Shown one piece after another: positions 16,315 to 24,826 of a stretch of DNA of 64,000 bases (positions within the stretch are counted from its first letter, which is position 1; each line of letters starts with the position of its first letter). A program made the position numbers and the translations under genes. The stretch comes from Marinobacter sp. THAF197a (GTDB lineage: Bacteria; Pseudomonadota; Gammaproteobacteria; Pseudomonadales; Oleiphilaceae), in NCBI RefSeq assembly GCF_009363275.1, contig NZ_CP045324.1, forward strand, positions 1,674,001-1,738,000, read 5' to 3'. The notes under the pieces are model-generated. The model was not told where the DNA came from. It did no database searches and saw only the letters and a program-made list of their open reading frames with translations.

Positions 16315-19089
16315 TCACTCCCCCTGGATTTTGCTCAGCAGGTCCTTGGCCAGTTCAATCGCTTCCGAGCGGTGGCTGATGTTCTGCTTCTGGTACAGGC
16401 TGCGGATGTGGGTTTTCACCGTGGTGGAAGCCACTTTAAGATGCTCGGCGATCTGGTCGTTGGACAGACCGGCATGAATCAGGCTCAGTATCTGCCACTC
16501 TCGTCGGGTTAGGGGCGAGGTGCGAATCAGTTCCGGCACATCCGGCCGGTCGATGATGTCCTGGATGATGGCTTCGTCCAGGGAAATCCGGATCGCTCGG
16601 CTGAAATCCCGCTGCTGTTGAGCAAGCTGAATCAGGCGCTCGGCCCGCTGTTGTTCCATGCCCTCAATCAGGCCGTCGTTGATCAGCGCTTTGAGAATGA
16701 CGATCAGCACCTTGCCCAGGCGCAGAAAACTTCCCACTGCGCCGGTGGTGCTGGCAAGTTCCAGGGCCAGGCGCATGTGTTCCAGAGCCTTTTCGCGATT
16801 TTCGATCTGCCAGAACAGATAGGCCAGCGCGATATGGTTGCGGTTAAGGTCGGTTTTCAGGCCGATCTGGCCGGCAACGCTGGTCAGTGCCTCCAGGATT
16901 GGCCGGGCGTCCTGATATTGGCCCAGACTCATCAGGGCACGGGCCCGGTTTCGACCGTTGCACTGATAGAAATGGTTGGTTGCCGCCTCCGGTTTACACG
17001 GTGGTGCAATGGTCAGCCAACGCTGAATGGCATCCTGGTCTCGCACGGCGTCCCAGTACGTCAGCATGGTGGCATGGGCGTTGGCAACCCAATCCAGATG
17101 GTAGTCGCCAGCGGCGAGCATTTTCTGGACCTTGGCGATGTAATCTGCACACAGGCTCTGGCGGCCGCGGGCCTGTGCAACCTTGGCCAGAGTGGTGTAG
17201 CTCTGGACATACCAACGTTCGCCCTGGGCTTCCAGAATCTCTATGCCCTGGAGTGCGCAACGTTCCGCGCTCTCCAGGTGATGCCATTCCCACATCACCT
17301 GACTGCGGATCCGGAACAGGAACTCGAGAATGGGCAGGTGGTTCAGCTGGTTCTCTTCGGCATATTGAAATGCCCGCTCCTGAATGTTGTAGGCCTTTTG
17401 TAAAAGCCCCATTGCCACGCTGATCTCGCTTTGCTGGCACAGGGCCCAGATCACATTCTGGTGCGCCTGATGGGCCCGGGCCATATGTTCGGTTTCCTGC
17501 ATCCGGGTCAAGGCCTCCTGCAGCTCGCCCCGGACAAACAGGGCTTCACCCAGAACCGAAGCAGCTGCAACCCGTGAGGTGGGCAGGTAGGCGGCTTCTT
17601 GCGCTACCGCTTCCCGTGCCAATGCCAGGGCGCGGTCGCTGTCGCCATAGTTCATAGCCACCTGGGCTCTGATGGCACTGAATTCGCCATGGACTGTCCG
17701 CTGGGACTCCTCGCTCATGACCGCTTTCAGTTGGGTCTCAGCGGCGGATAGCCAGTTTTCTACCTCGTCGAACTTGTATTGTCCCTGGGCTACCCAGGCC
17801 CGAAGCAACGTCAGTGTTGGATCTTCTGCAATGATTTTCTGGGGCAGGGCGTCCAGGCATCGTTGCAGTAGCGTGAACTGGCCTTCGGTAAAGAACTTTC
17901 GGCCATGCTGATTCAGAACCCGGGTAATGCGCTCCGGGTCTTCTGCGGCGACTGCATGCCGGGCGGCCTCCTCTGCGTGGTCCAGCTCCAGCCACGCATC
18001 GGTGGCGCGCTGGTGCAAGGCTCTCTGATTTTCCTGTGTGGTACTGGCAAGCAGGTGCCGCAGGTAGACGGAGAACAGCTGGTGATAACGAAACCAGAGC
18101 GCGCTGTTATCAACGGGCGTGATGAACAACCCCATGGCCAGGAGGCTGCCGAGCAGTGCCTGGCCATCGGAATCGTTCATCACCCGCATGACCATGCCCG
18201 CGTTGAAACGGTCAAGGATGCTGGTGCGCAGGAGGAAGGAGCGTTGTTGTTCACTCAGGTCCTGCCCGACCAGTTCGTCAAAGTAGTCAAAAATGTGCTG
18301 GTTACCCTGGTCAAGCTGGTCGACAAAATGACTGAACTCGATGCTGGTGCGGGCGGAGGCAGACAACAGTTGCAGCGCCGAAACCCAGCCTTCTACCCGT
18401 CGAACCGCCCGCTCGATGTTTTCCCGGGAAACCTCAAATGGCAGCCGTTGCTCGAAGTAGCTTTGCGCCTCATCGGCATCAAAGGCGAGATCCCTGCTGG
18501 TAATTTCAATCATTTGCCCCTTCATCCTGAGCTGGGCAACACCCAGGGGCGGAAGTGTTCTGGATATGACAACAAGAGTGAGGTAGGGCGGCAGATGTCG
18601 CAGCAGGAACCGGAGCCCTTGATGAATCTCCGGGTTGGTGATGACCTGGTAGTCATCAAGCACCAGGTAACTGGGATCTTCAGAAGGTGGCAGTCCGGCA
18701 AGGAGTTCTGTGAGAAATGATTCGAGACCGTGACCCTGCTGGCCCCCTGTTGGATCAAACGCAGGCATATCCGGCGTATCGACAATCTGATCAAGGGCAT
18801 GGGCCAGGTACCCGGCAAACCGGACGGGGTCGTTGTCGGTATTTTCCAGGCGGTACCATGCGGCCTTTGCCTCCAGTTCGTCCAGGCGTTCGGCCAGGGT
18901 GGTGGTTTTGCCATAGCCTGCCGGGGCATGAACCAGCAACAGGGAGACCGGCTCCTGGGTTTGCAGCAGGTCGTTAAATTTTTCCCGGGCTAACAAGCCG
19001 GCCGGCGGCAAAGGGGCGCTGGTTTTAGCGGCAATAAAGGTCAGGTTTGATGGCGCCGGTGTGGTTGGCATGAACGGTTTCTCAGACAT
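16315..19089 (-). CDS. malT: MalT-type ATP-dependent LuxR-family activator
   Basis: A large STAND-class transcription activator of 924 residues, close to the length of enterobacterial MalT. The N-terminal P-loop reads HAPAGYGKTTT near residue 54 and the Walker B-like segment YLVLDDYQ near 140. A winged-helix and a long TPR-like helical region (about 400-840) follow. The C-terminal LuxR helix-turn-helix (LTRREWQILSLIHAGLSNDQ near 862, then TVKTHIRSLYQKQNI) binds DNA. Position between glpD and the alpha-glucosidase-malK unit makes control of the maltose genes likely. The inducer is probably maltotriose by analogy. Confidence 0.88.
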   Translation of the reverse strand: MSEKPFMPTTPAPSNLTFIAAKTSAPLPPAGLLAREKFNDLLQTQEPVSLLLVHAPAGYGKTTTLAERLDELEAKAAWYRLENTDNDPVRFAGYLAHALDQIVDTPDMPAFDPTGGQQGHGLESFLTELLAGLPPSEDPSYLVLDDYQVITNPEIHQGLRFLLRHLPPYLTLVVISRTLPPLGVAQLRMKGQMIEITSRDLAFDADEAQSYFEQRLPFEVSRENIERAVRRVEGWVSALQLLSASARTSIEFSHFVDQLDQGNQHIFDYFDELVGQDLSEQQRSFLLRTSILDRFNAGMVMRVMNDSDGQALLGSLLAMGLFITPVDNSALWFRYHQLFSVYLRHLLASTTQENQRALHQRATDAWLELDHAEEAARHAVAAEDPERITRVLNQHGRKFFTEGQFTLLQRCLDALPQKIIAEDPTLTLLRAWVAQGQYKFDEVENWLSAAETQLKAVMSEESQRTVHGEFSAIRAQVAMNYGDSDRALALAREAVAQEAAYLPTSRVAAASVLGEALFVRGELQEALTRMQETEHMARAHQAHQNVIWALCQQSEISVAMGLLQKAYNIQERAFQYAEENQLNHLPILEFLFRIRSQVMWEWHHLESAERCALQGIEILEAQGERWYVQSYTTLAKVAQARGRQSLCADYIAKVQKMLAAGDYHLDWVANAHATMLTYWDAVRDQDAIQRWLTIAPPCKPEAATNHFYQCNGRNRARALMSLGQYQDARPILEALTSVAGQIGLKTDLNRNHIALAYLFWQIENREKALEHMRLALELASTTGAVGSFLRLGKVLIVILKALINDGLIEGMEQQRAERLIQLAQQQRDFSRAIRISLDEAIIQDIIDRPDVPELIRTSPLTRREWQILSLIHAGLSNDQIAEHLKVASTTVKTHIRSLYQKQNISHRSEAIELAKDLLSKIQGE

Positions 19090-19144
19090 CTTATTATTGT
19101 CCTCTGGCCGAGCCAGGGTTAAACGTATTAGTCAATCACTGTGA

Positions 19145-20704
19145 TCAGGAAGAACACTCTAGCATTTCCAGGCTGAATTGGGACTGCAGGTAGTCTTTTA
19201 GCTTCTGGAGTTCCGCCTGGTTGATGTAGAGCCCCTGTTTCGTTCTTCGCCAAAGGACGTCTTCCGGAGTAACAGCCCATTCCCGCGTCACCAGGTAATC
19301 GACCTCCCGTTGGCTGAGAGTGTCGGTAAACCAGTGCCCGAGGTCATCCCTGGATTTGCAGCCGGCCAGGATCTGATGGCTGTCGGTACCGTAACAGCGC
19401 ACGAATCTGCGGATACTGTCGGTGTTCAGCCACGGGTAGTTAATCTCAAGCTCCGCCGCCAGTTGTTGCTGGTTACCAAAGTCTCCGCCCGGCAGAATGG
19501 CTTGCCTGGTCCAGGATTTTCCGGCGCCTGGGAAGTACTCGCATACTTTGTCGGTCACCGCCTCGGCCAGCTTCCGGAAGGTGGTGATCTTGCCGCCGAA
19601 AACGGAGATCAGCGGTGGCTGGCCGTCCACTTCGTCCACCTCAAAGGAGTAGTCCCTGGAGGCTGTCTGGGCGGTTCCCTGTTCATCATCCATCAGTGGC
19701 CGGACACCGGAGTAGCTCCACACCACATCTTCCGGCCCAAGCTGTCGACGGAAGTACTGGTTGACGATGGTCAGCAGGTAATCGGTTTCTTCCGGTGATA
19801 TCCGGGCCTCGGACGGGTTGCCTTCGTAATCCACATCGGTGGTGCCAATGAGGGAGAAGTGTTCTTCATAAGGGATGACGAAGACGATTCGCTCGTCCTG
19901 ATTCTGCAGGATGTAGGCCTCGGTGTCGGCGTTCAGGCGGGGCACCACAATGTGGCTGCCTTTGACCATTCGTATCTGTTTCGGGGCCTGCATGCCGAAG
20001 CTATCGCCGAACAGCTGGCTGACCCAGGGGCCGGTGGCGTTGACGATCACCTTGGCGTGAACGGTGTGTTGGCGATCTCTTCGGGTATCTTCCAGAACCG
20101 CTTTCCAGCGCGGGCCCTGGCGGCTCGCTTGAATGCAGCGAGTTTGTGTCAGTATGGTGGCGCCTTTCTGCTGCGCCTTGCGGGCGGAAAGCACCACCAG
20201 TCGGGCATCGTCCACCCAGCCGTCTGAGTACTCGAAACCTTTGGTAATGTCGGGTTTCAGGGGAGAGTTCTGGTCAAAGCTGATGGCCCTTGAACCAGGC
20301 AGCATTTCCCGCTTTGCCAGGTGGTCGTAAAGAAACAGCCCGGTACGAATCATCCAGGCCGGGCGCAGGTGGGGCTGGTGAGGCAGGCGAAAGCGCATGG
20401 GCCACATGATGTGTGGCGCATTGCGTAACAGCGCCTCTCGCTCGGCCAGGGCCTCCCGGACCAACCGGAATTCATAATGCTCCAGGTACCGAAGCCCGCC
20501 GTGGATCAGCTTGCTGCTGCTTGATGAGGTGGCGGATGCCAGATCGTTCATCTCGCACAGTATGACGTTCAGGCCACGCCCGGCAGCGTCCATGGCAATA
20601 CCGGTACCGTTAACACCGCCGCCGATAACCAGCAGATCGCACTGGTCAGGAACGCCTGACGGTTCGTTTGCTTCCATTCGTTGACTGCTTTGCCCTGTTA
20701 ACAC
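19145..20704 (-). CDS. glpD: Aerobic glycerol-3-phosphate dehydrogenase
   Basis: A membrane-associated flavoenzyme that oxidises glycerol 3-phosphate to dihydroxyacetone phosphate and passes electrons to quinone. The dinucleotide motif LLVIGGGVNGTGIAMDAAGRG is near residue 25. ATSSSSSKLIHGGLRYLEHY near 58 is diagnostic for GlpD, and the PLISVFGGKITTFRKLAEAV segment lies near 367. The reading frame opens with GTG at 20704 (519 residues); the ATG at 20677 (510 residues) is equally plausible. No glpF, glpK or glpR is in the window. It lies 55 bp upstream of malT on the same strand, so read-through into malT is possible. Confidence 0.95.
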   Translation of the reverse strand: MLTGQSSQRMEANEPSGVPDQCDLLVIGGGVNGTGIAMDAAGRGLNVILCEMNDLASATSSSSSKLIHGGLRYLEHYEFRLVREALAEREALLRNAPHIMWPMRFRLPHQPHLRPAWMIRTGLFLYDHLAKREMLPGSRAISFDQNSPLKPDITKGFEYSDGWVDDARLVVLSARKAQQKGATILTQTRCIQASRQGPRWKAVLEDTRRDRQHTVHAKVIVNATGPWVSQLFGDSFGMQAPKQIRMVKGSHIVVPRLNADTEAYILQNQDERIVFVIPYEEHFSLIGTTDVDYEGNPSEARISPEETDYLLTIVNQYFRRQLGPEDVVWSYSGVRPLMDDEQGTAQTASRDYSFEVDEVDGQPPLISVFGGKITTFRKLAEAVTDKVCEYFPGAGKSWTRQAILPGGDFGNQQQLAAELEINYPWLNTDSIRRFVRCYGTDSHQILAGCKSRDDLGHWFTDTLSQREVDYLVTREWAVTPEDVLWRRTKQGLYINQAELQKLKDYLQSQFSLEMLECSS

Positions 20705-20788
20705 GCCTGCTTGCCCCTGATCATCCTTTGAGTGAATGCTGATTATCAGAGAATGAACGCAGGGGGTAAAGCGACGGCGTCACTGAAT

Positions 20789-20823
20789 GGCCGCCCCGTG
20801 GGCAGGATGCCCCGGGGCCGGCC
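20789..20823. other. GC-rich hairpin downstream of the solute-binding protein gene
   Basis: GGCCGCCCCG (20789-20798) pairs, with one extra base, with CGGGGCCGGCC (20813-20823). It directly follows the stop at 20827 on the minus strand. There is no T-run, so termination would be inefficient or factor-dependent, though the stem may protect the message. Confidence 0.5.
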
Positions 20824-20826
20824 GGG

Positions 20827-22077
20827 TCAGAGTGAAACCGGCTTGCCGGCTTCACGGCGGCGAGCTTCCCACTCTTCCCTGGTCTGGGCGGCCTCGTCGC
20901 CGGGCATGGAATCGATGATGTCGAAGTAGTCCGAGCTGAACTGGTCCGCCATGATCTTCTCACGGGGCTTTACCTTCACCACATAGACGGTCTGCACGTT
21001 CTGGTGGTCAAATGCCCGCCAGTACTGCTCATCTTTCAGGAAGCTATAGCGATGCCCCTCAAGTTCCCGGATGACCGCTCGGGTATTGGTGCTGCCGGCG
21101 CGTTCGACGGCGGCTTTGTACTGGTAAACAATGCTGTAGGCCGACGCGGCAGACGAGGAGGGGCGCATTTCGTAGCGGCTGGAGAAGGCTTCAACAAAAT
21201 CCTTGCCGCGCTGATAGTTGTTTTCATAGGGCAGGTTCCATACCCATGGGGCGGCGCCCACCACCCCTTCCATGATGGTTGGTCCGACCTGGCGTGCCAT
21301 TCCCAGGGTGAGGTTTGGCACCACAACCTGCATTCGTTTGGTCAGGCCCATCTCATAGGCGGCGTTAAGGGCTCTGACCATGTCGTCGCCAAACAGCACC
21401 AGCATCAGTACTTCCGCGTTACTCTCGGCGGCTTGCTCCAGGGCCACCCGGAAGTCAGTAATCAGCGCCCGGGGGAAGGGCGTTTTCACGCCTTTATGCT
21501 GTTCTGTGTCTTCGGTGTTGGAAAACTTGCGCACAGACTCTTCCACTGACCAGCCCCAGGTGTAGTCAGCAGTGATGTAGAAGTAGTTCTGGTCTGCGTG
21601 GTGGCGATTGAGGTATTGGCTCAAGGCCTTGGCGGTCATCCAGGCGTTGTAGGGTTCCCGGAACATATGGCTGTGGCCTTCACTGCCGGTGGTGGCATTG
21701 GAATAGGTGAGGGTGCCGAAATAGAGTCGATTGCGATCCCTGGCTGCCTTGCCTGATGAAATGGCAACGGCACTGGATACTCCGCCAAAGACCATCTGTG
21801 CACCCTCACGGTCGATAAGCTCGGCAGTGTTCTGTGCGCCCTGGTCGGGTTCACCGCGGGAATTGCGGATAACCAGTTCCAGGGGCTGCCCCATCACGCC
21901 GCCGGCTCGATTGATCTCATCAACCGCGAGGAAAGCCCCCAGTCGTTGCTGAAGCCCCTGGTCTTTGTACCGGCCAGTCTGAGGGTAGTTGAGTCCTATT
22001 TTGAGTGTTTCTGCATACACTACCGAGCTGCCCAGCAGCAGTAGACATGCCGTGAGCAGGAAGTTTCTGAAACTCAT
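20827..22077 (-). CDS. ABC-type solute-binding protein, branched-chain amino acid/amide family
   Basis: A periplasmic binding protein of the Peripla_BP_6 type (Leu/Ile/Val, urea and amide receptors). The ATG at 22077 has a GGAGG site and opens a Sec signal ending SSVVYA (416 residues). The mature part starts ETLKIGLNYPQTGRYKDQG, and GGVMGQPLELVIRNS and MVFGGVSSAVAISSGKAA are typical of the fold. No permease or ATPase genes lie next to it, so it is an orphan receptor. It is divergent from a chemoreceptor gene with NtrC and sigma-54 signals, which suggests a nitrogen-containing ligand and a role in chemosensing rather than, or besides, uptake. The ligand is unknown. Confidence 0.85.
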   Translation of the reverse strand: MSFRNFLLTACLLLLGSSVVYAETLKIGLNYPQTGRYKDQGLQQRLGAFLAVDEINRAGGVMGQPLELVIRNSRGEPDQGAQNTAELIDREGAQMVFGGVSSAVAISSGKAARDRNRLYFGTLTYSNATTGSEGHSHMFREPYNAWMTAKALSQYLNRHHADQNYFYITADYTWGWSVEESVRKFSNTEDTEQHKGVKTPFPRALITDFRVALEQAAESNAEVLMLVLFGDDMVRALNAAYEMGLTKRMQVVVPNLTLGMARQVGPTIMEGVVGAAPWVWNLPYENNYQRGKDFVEAFSSRYEMRPSSSAASAYSIVYQYKAAVERAGSTNTRAVIRELEGHRYSFLKDEQYWRAFDHQNVQTVYVVKVKPREKIMADQFSSDYFDIIDSMPGDEAAQTREEWEARRREAGKPVSL

Positions 22078-22231
22078 TGTGGTTGGCCTCCAACGGTTTG
22101 GACCCCGAATGCGGGTTATTTTTGTTGTTCGGATCAAGCAGGATTAGTGTCTGCCCTCGTTGGTAGCTCAACAATGGGACTTAAGTGGAATTTGGCGTAA
22201 CAATTTGTAGGGTCTTGATATGCATCAGGTT

Positions 22232-22248
22232 GTGCGAAAATGGTGCGT
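22232..22248 (+). promoter_or_regulatory. Second, weaker NtrC-like site
   Basis: TGTGCGAAAATGGTGCG keeps the right half of the NtrC palindrome exactly (TGGTGC) but the left half is degenerate. It is offset by exactly 40 bp (about four helical turns) from the strong site at 22272, as tandem enhancer sites often are. Confidence 0.5.
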
Positions 22249-22271
22249 GATTTTGCGTCATGTCCTGTGTG

Positions 22272-22288
22272 TGCACCAACCTGGTGCG
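22272..22288 (+). promoter_or_regulatory. NtrC-type enhancer site
   Basis: TGCACCAACCTGGTGCG fits the NtrC consensus GCAC-N5-TGGTGC exactly. Its centre is about 85 bp upstream of a -24/-12 promoter (22355-22370), a normal enhancer distance. It lies in the gap between the solute-binding protein and chemoreceptor genes. Confidence 0.75.
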
Positions 22289-22354
22289 CAGGAATCTGTG
22301 TGTTCCAGGGTGAGTAGTGTGAATTGGCTCACGTTTGGGTTGTTGGGTGCTGGC

Positions 22355-22370
22355 AGGCCCGATCTTTGCT
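22355..22370 (+). promoter_or_regulatory. Sigma-54 (-24/-12) promoter of the chemoreceptor gene
   Basis: AGGCCCGATCTTTGCT matches the RpoN consensus TGGCACG-N4-TTGCW at ten of twelve defined positions, with the invariant GG and GC exactly ten bases apart. Transcription would start near 22382, about 58 bp before the chemoreceptor ATG. NtrC-like sites lie upstream. I found no comparable promoter on the minus strand for the solute-binding protein gene. Confidence 0.7.
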
Positions 22371-22439
22371 GAGGTCTCAGGGTTCCGAGGGGGCGAATAA
22401 CTCTGTTCTGCTCCGATGTCCGGTCTGGAGAATCCTGAA

Positions 22440-24587
22440 ATGACTCTGAAAAGCTACAACATGAACCTGTCTGCCGGTGAGCGTTCCTGGTTGCCTGTCT
22501 TTGGGCGTAACGGAAAGTTGGCCATGCGCTGGTCCAGTTTCCTGAACCGAAACATGTACGAGACCAATGAACAGATATTCGAGAACCTGGCCAGAACCAG
22601 ACGTGATGCCCTGATTGGGTGGGCTGAACACAAGTGGTCGTTTCTGGAATCCGTTGCTGGCCGCCTGTATGGCAAGAACCCCGAAGCCCTGGGGGAGACC
22701 ATTGCCCAGACCTCCACCCGGCTAAGGGAGATATCCGAGCTGTTTGTGGTGGCAGAGGATGGCCAGGTTGTTGCGTCCAGCGTGCCTGTCCGCAACGGCA
22801 AGCGTGACCTGGCTCCGGAGGCTGTCCGGAGGGGAACGGGTGAGCGTTTCCTGCATGGTCCCTACCGGGACCCGGTAACGGCGTCGTTGGGCAAGACTAC
22901 CAGTCGGTTTCACGATGCGGTGACTCTGATGTTCTATCAGCCTATCGAGTTGGCCGGGGGCCAGCGGGCAGCTGTGTGTGCGCGAATTCCCAATGATGTG
23001 ATGAGCGATCTGATTCAGCGTGAGGCCGGACACGTTTTTGAGGAGTCCGGCGACAACTACCTGTTCATGATCGACAGTCGTTTTGACAAGTCCATCTCGC
23101 CGGGAACGGCGCTGTCCCGATCCCGCTTCGAAGATGCCACCTTCAGCCACGGCGATAACCTTAAAGACGGCATAGAAACCGGCTTCGGTGTGGTGCGTAT
23201 TTGGGAGCACACTGAATTCGAGATACGGTTTACCGATCCGGCAACCGGCCGCTTGCACCCCGGTGTCAGGGAGACCATTGCCAATGGTGAGAACCTGTAC
23301 GTGCTGTACCCGGGCTATTCCGACTATCGACACATCCCGGTGATTGGCAAGGGCATCACCTTTCAGATGCCTGGTTCGCTTGATACCTGGGGCATGATGT
23401 GTGAAGGCGATCTGGAAGAGGTGTACCGACGGCGCTCCATCAGCTGGCGGTTATCCAGTCGTTTGGGCTTGCTGGCCGCGGCGCTGTGGCTGGTGAATCT
23501 TGCATCGTCCATGTTGGAGGTGTCGGTATGGCTCGAAAGCGGGATCAATGCCCTGGCCATTTTCGCCATGGTGATGATCTTCAGATCCACTTCTGTCAAA
23601 CCGGTGTCGGAGCAGTTGTCCGCCATGGGGGATATCATCCGTGACATTGCCGAGGGCGGAGGTAACTTGCGGCAAAGGATTGACCTGAGCCGGACGCGCC
23701 GGGATGAGAGCGGAGACCTGGCCCGCTGGACCAACAGCTTTATTGACAGCCTGGATGGCATGGTGGGTCAGGTGTTGACGCTGGCCGCAGACTCCCGGCA
23801 AGCCAGTGACCAGATGGTGACCCACAATCGCAGCGCCTATGAGCGGGTTCAGTCTGTGCTGGCTCACATCGACGATATGGTGCGCGGTGCCGGTGTTCAG
23901 GAAAAAGAAATCAATAACGCGTCAACGACCGCCGAGGAAATGCGGGAAGGCATGGATGCGGTGGTCAGCCGTGCCCAGGCGCAATTTGCCCGGGTCAGTG
24001 AGGAAGCAAGGAGCATCCGGACGGTGATCACTCGTTCAGCCGATGGAATTCGGGCTGCCAATGATCGGACTGAGGAAATCAGCAAAACTGCCCTGGTCAT
24101 CAATGACATTGCAGCCCAGACCAACCTGCTTGCCCTGAACGCGGCGATTGAAGCCGCCCGGGCCGGGGAGTCAGGCCGCGGATTTGCCGTAGTCGCGGAT
24201 GAAGTGCGCCAGCTCGCCAGCCGCACAGCAAAGGCAACGGAAGAGATTGGCCAGCGTCTGCAAGGCGTGCAAGACGAGACACAAAGGGCCGTGGCCGTTA
24301 TGGAGGAGGGGATTTCGGAAATGGAGAACCGGCTGGCCAAAGCGGAAGCTGCCGCCGACGACAGCTCGGACTTGCATCATATGGTTGGCAAGCTGTTTCG
24401 GGCCATTGCCAGCATTGAGCAAACGAACCGCGAGCAAAGTCAGCAGACCCACGGCGTCTCGGAAAGTGCGGCGGCCATGCGTGGCGTAGTAGAACAGCTA
24501 TCTGCGAGCTCAGAGCGAACGCAGGCCGCAGCGGCAAAGCTGCAGAGGCTGACGGGACAGTTTCAGGTCTCAGGCGAGGTTGCCTGA
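22440..24587 (+). CDS. Methyl-accepting chemotaxis protein
   Basis: A 715-residue chemoreceptor; the ATG at 22440 has a GGAG site (an in-frame ATG at 22416 is an alternative). Residues 1-340 form the sensor, with a Cache-like stretch (ELFVVAEDGQVVASSVP, HGPYRDPVTASLGKTTS, FHDAVTLMFYQP). Two hydrophobic segments follow near 350-368 and 372-388, then a HAMP-like linker and the signalling hairpin with the conserved tip AAQTNLLALNAAIEAARAGE near 560. Unusually, no membrane span precedes the sensor, so it may be cytoplasmic or exported in another way. It is divergent from the solute-binding protein gene and has a sigma-54 promoter, pointing to nitrogen-source chemotaxis. Confidence 0.9.
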   Translation: MTLKSYNMNLSAGERSWLPVFGRNGKLAMRWSSFLNRNMYETNEQIFENLARTRRDALIGWAEHKWSFLESVAGRLYGKNPEALGETIAQTSTRLREISELFVVAEDGQVVASSVPVRNGKRDLAPEAVRRGTGERFLHGPYRDPVTASLGKTTSRFHDAVTLMFYQPIELAGGQRAAVCARIPNDVMSDLIQREAGHVFEESGDNYLFMIDSRFDKSISPGTALSRSRFEDATFSHGDNLKDGIETGFGVVRIWEHTEFEIRFTDPATGRLHPGVRETIANGENLYVLYPGYSDYRHIPVIGKGITFQMPGSLDTWGMMCEGDLEEVYRRRSISWRLSSRLGLLAAALWLVNLASSMLEVSVWLESGINALAIFAMVMIFRSTSVKPVSEQLSAMGDIIRDIAEGGGNLRQRIDLSRTRRDESGDLARWTNSFIDSLDGMVGQVLTLAADSRQASDQMVTHNRSAYERVQSVLAHIDDMVRGAGVQEKEINNASTTAEEMREGMDAVVSRAQAQFARVSEEARSIRTVITRSADGIRAANDRTEEISKTALVINDIAAQTNLLALNAAIEAARAGESGRGFAVVADEVRQLASRTAKATEEIGQRLQGVQDETQRAVAVMEEGISEMENRLAKAEAAADDSSDLHHMVGKLFRAIASIEQTNREQSQQTHGVSESAAAMRGVVEQLSASSERTQAAAAKLQRLTGQFQVSGEVA

Positions 24588-24634
24588 CTGATAGTCAACA
24601 CACGGCCCTGGTTTAAGGCTGTTTGAACGGCGTC

Positions 24635-24660
24635 CACAAAGGCGTTTTCACGCCTTTGTG
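24635..24660. other. Perfect 10-bp hairpin after the chemoreceptor gene
   Basis: CACAAAGGCG (24635-24644), a 6-nt loop and CGCCTTTGTG (24651-24660) form a perfect stem 47 bp after the chemoreceptor stop. No T-run follows. It overlaps the segment that resembles the solute-binding protein gene. Confidence 0.6.
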
Positions 24661-24680
24661 CTGTTCTGCGCGCCCTGGTC
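24641..24680 (-). pseudogene. Scrambled remnant resembling the solute-binding protein gene
   Basis: Bases 24641-24668 match 21479-21506, inside the solute-binding protein gene, at 27 of 28 positions. The overlapping bases 24663-24680 match 21829-21846 at 17 of 18. The two source segments are 322 bp apart and both contain GTTCTGTG at the joint, as expected if an old copy lost the part between two short direct repeats. The orientation is the same as in the intact gene. It cannot encode a protein. Confidence 0.55.
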
Positions 24681-24826
24681 CTTTTGGCGGCCGGTAGGTC
24701 AGTGATCTGTTTCTAACCTGGCTTTGTCCTTGCGATGCATCGTTTCAGCTGCAGGTAAAAAAACCGATATACTTCCCGGATTCGCCCAACCTGGGCATCG
24801 CTGAATGTAATGGAGCCATTGAGATC

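Noticed and set aside
22078..22230. Sigma-54 promoter for the solute-binding protein on the minus strand
   Set aside because: No GG-N10-GC pair with a reasonable consensus match was found in that orientation.
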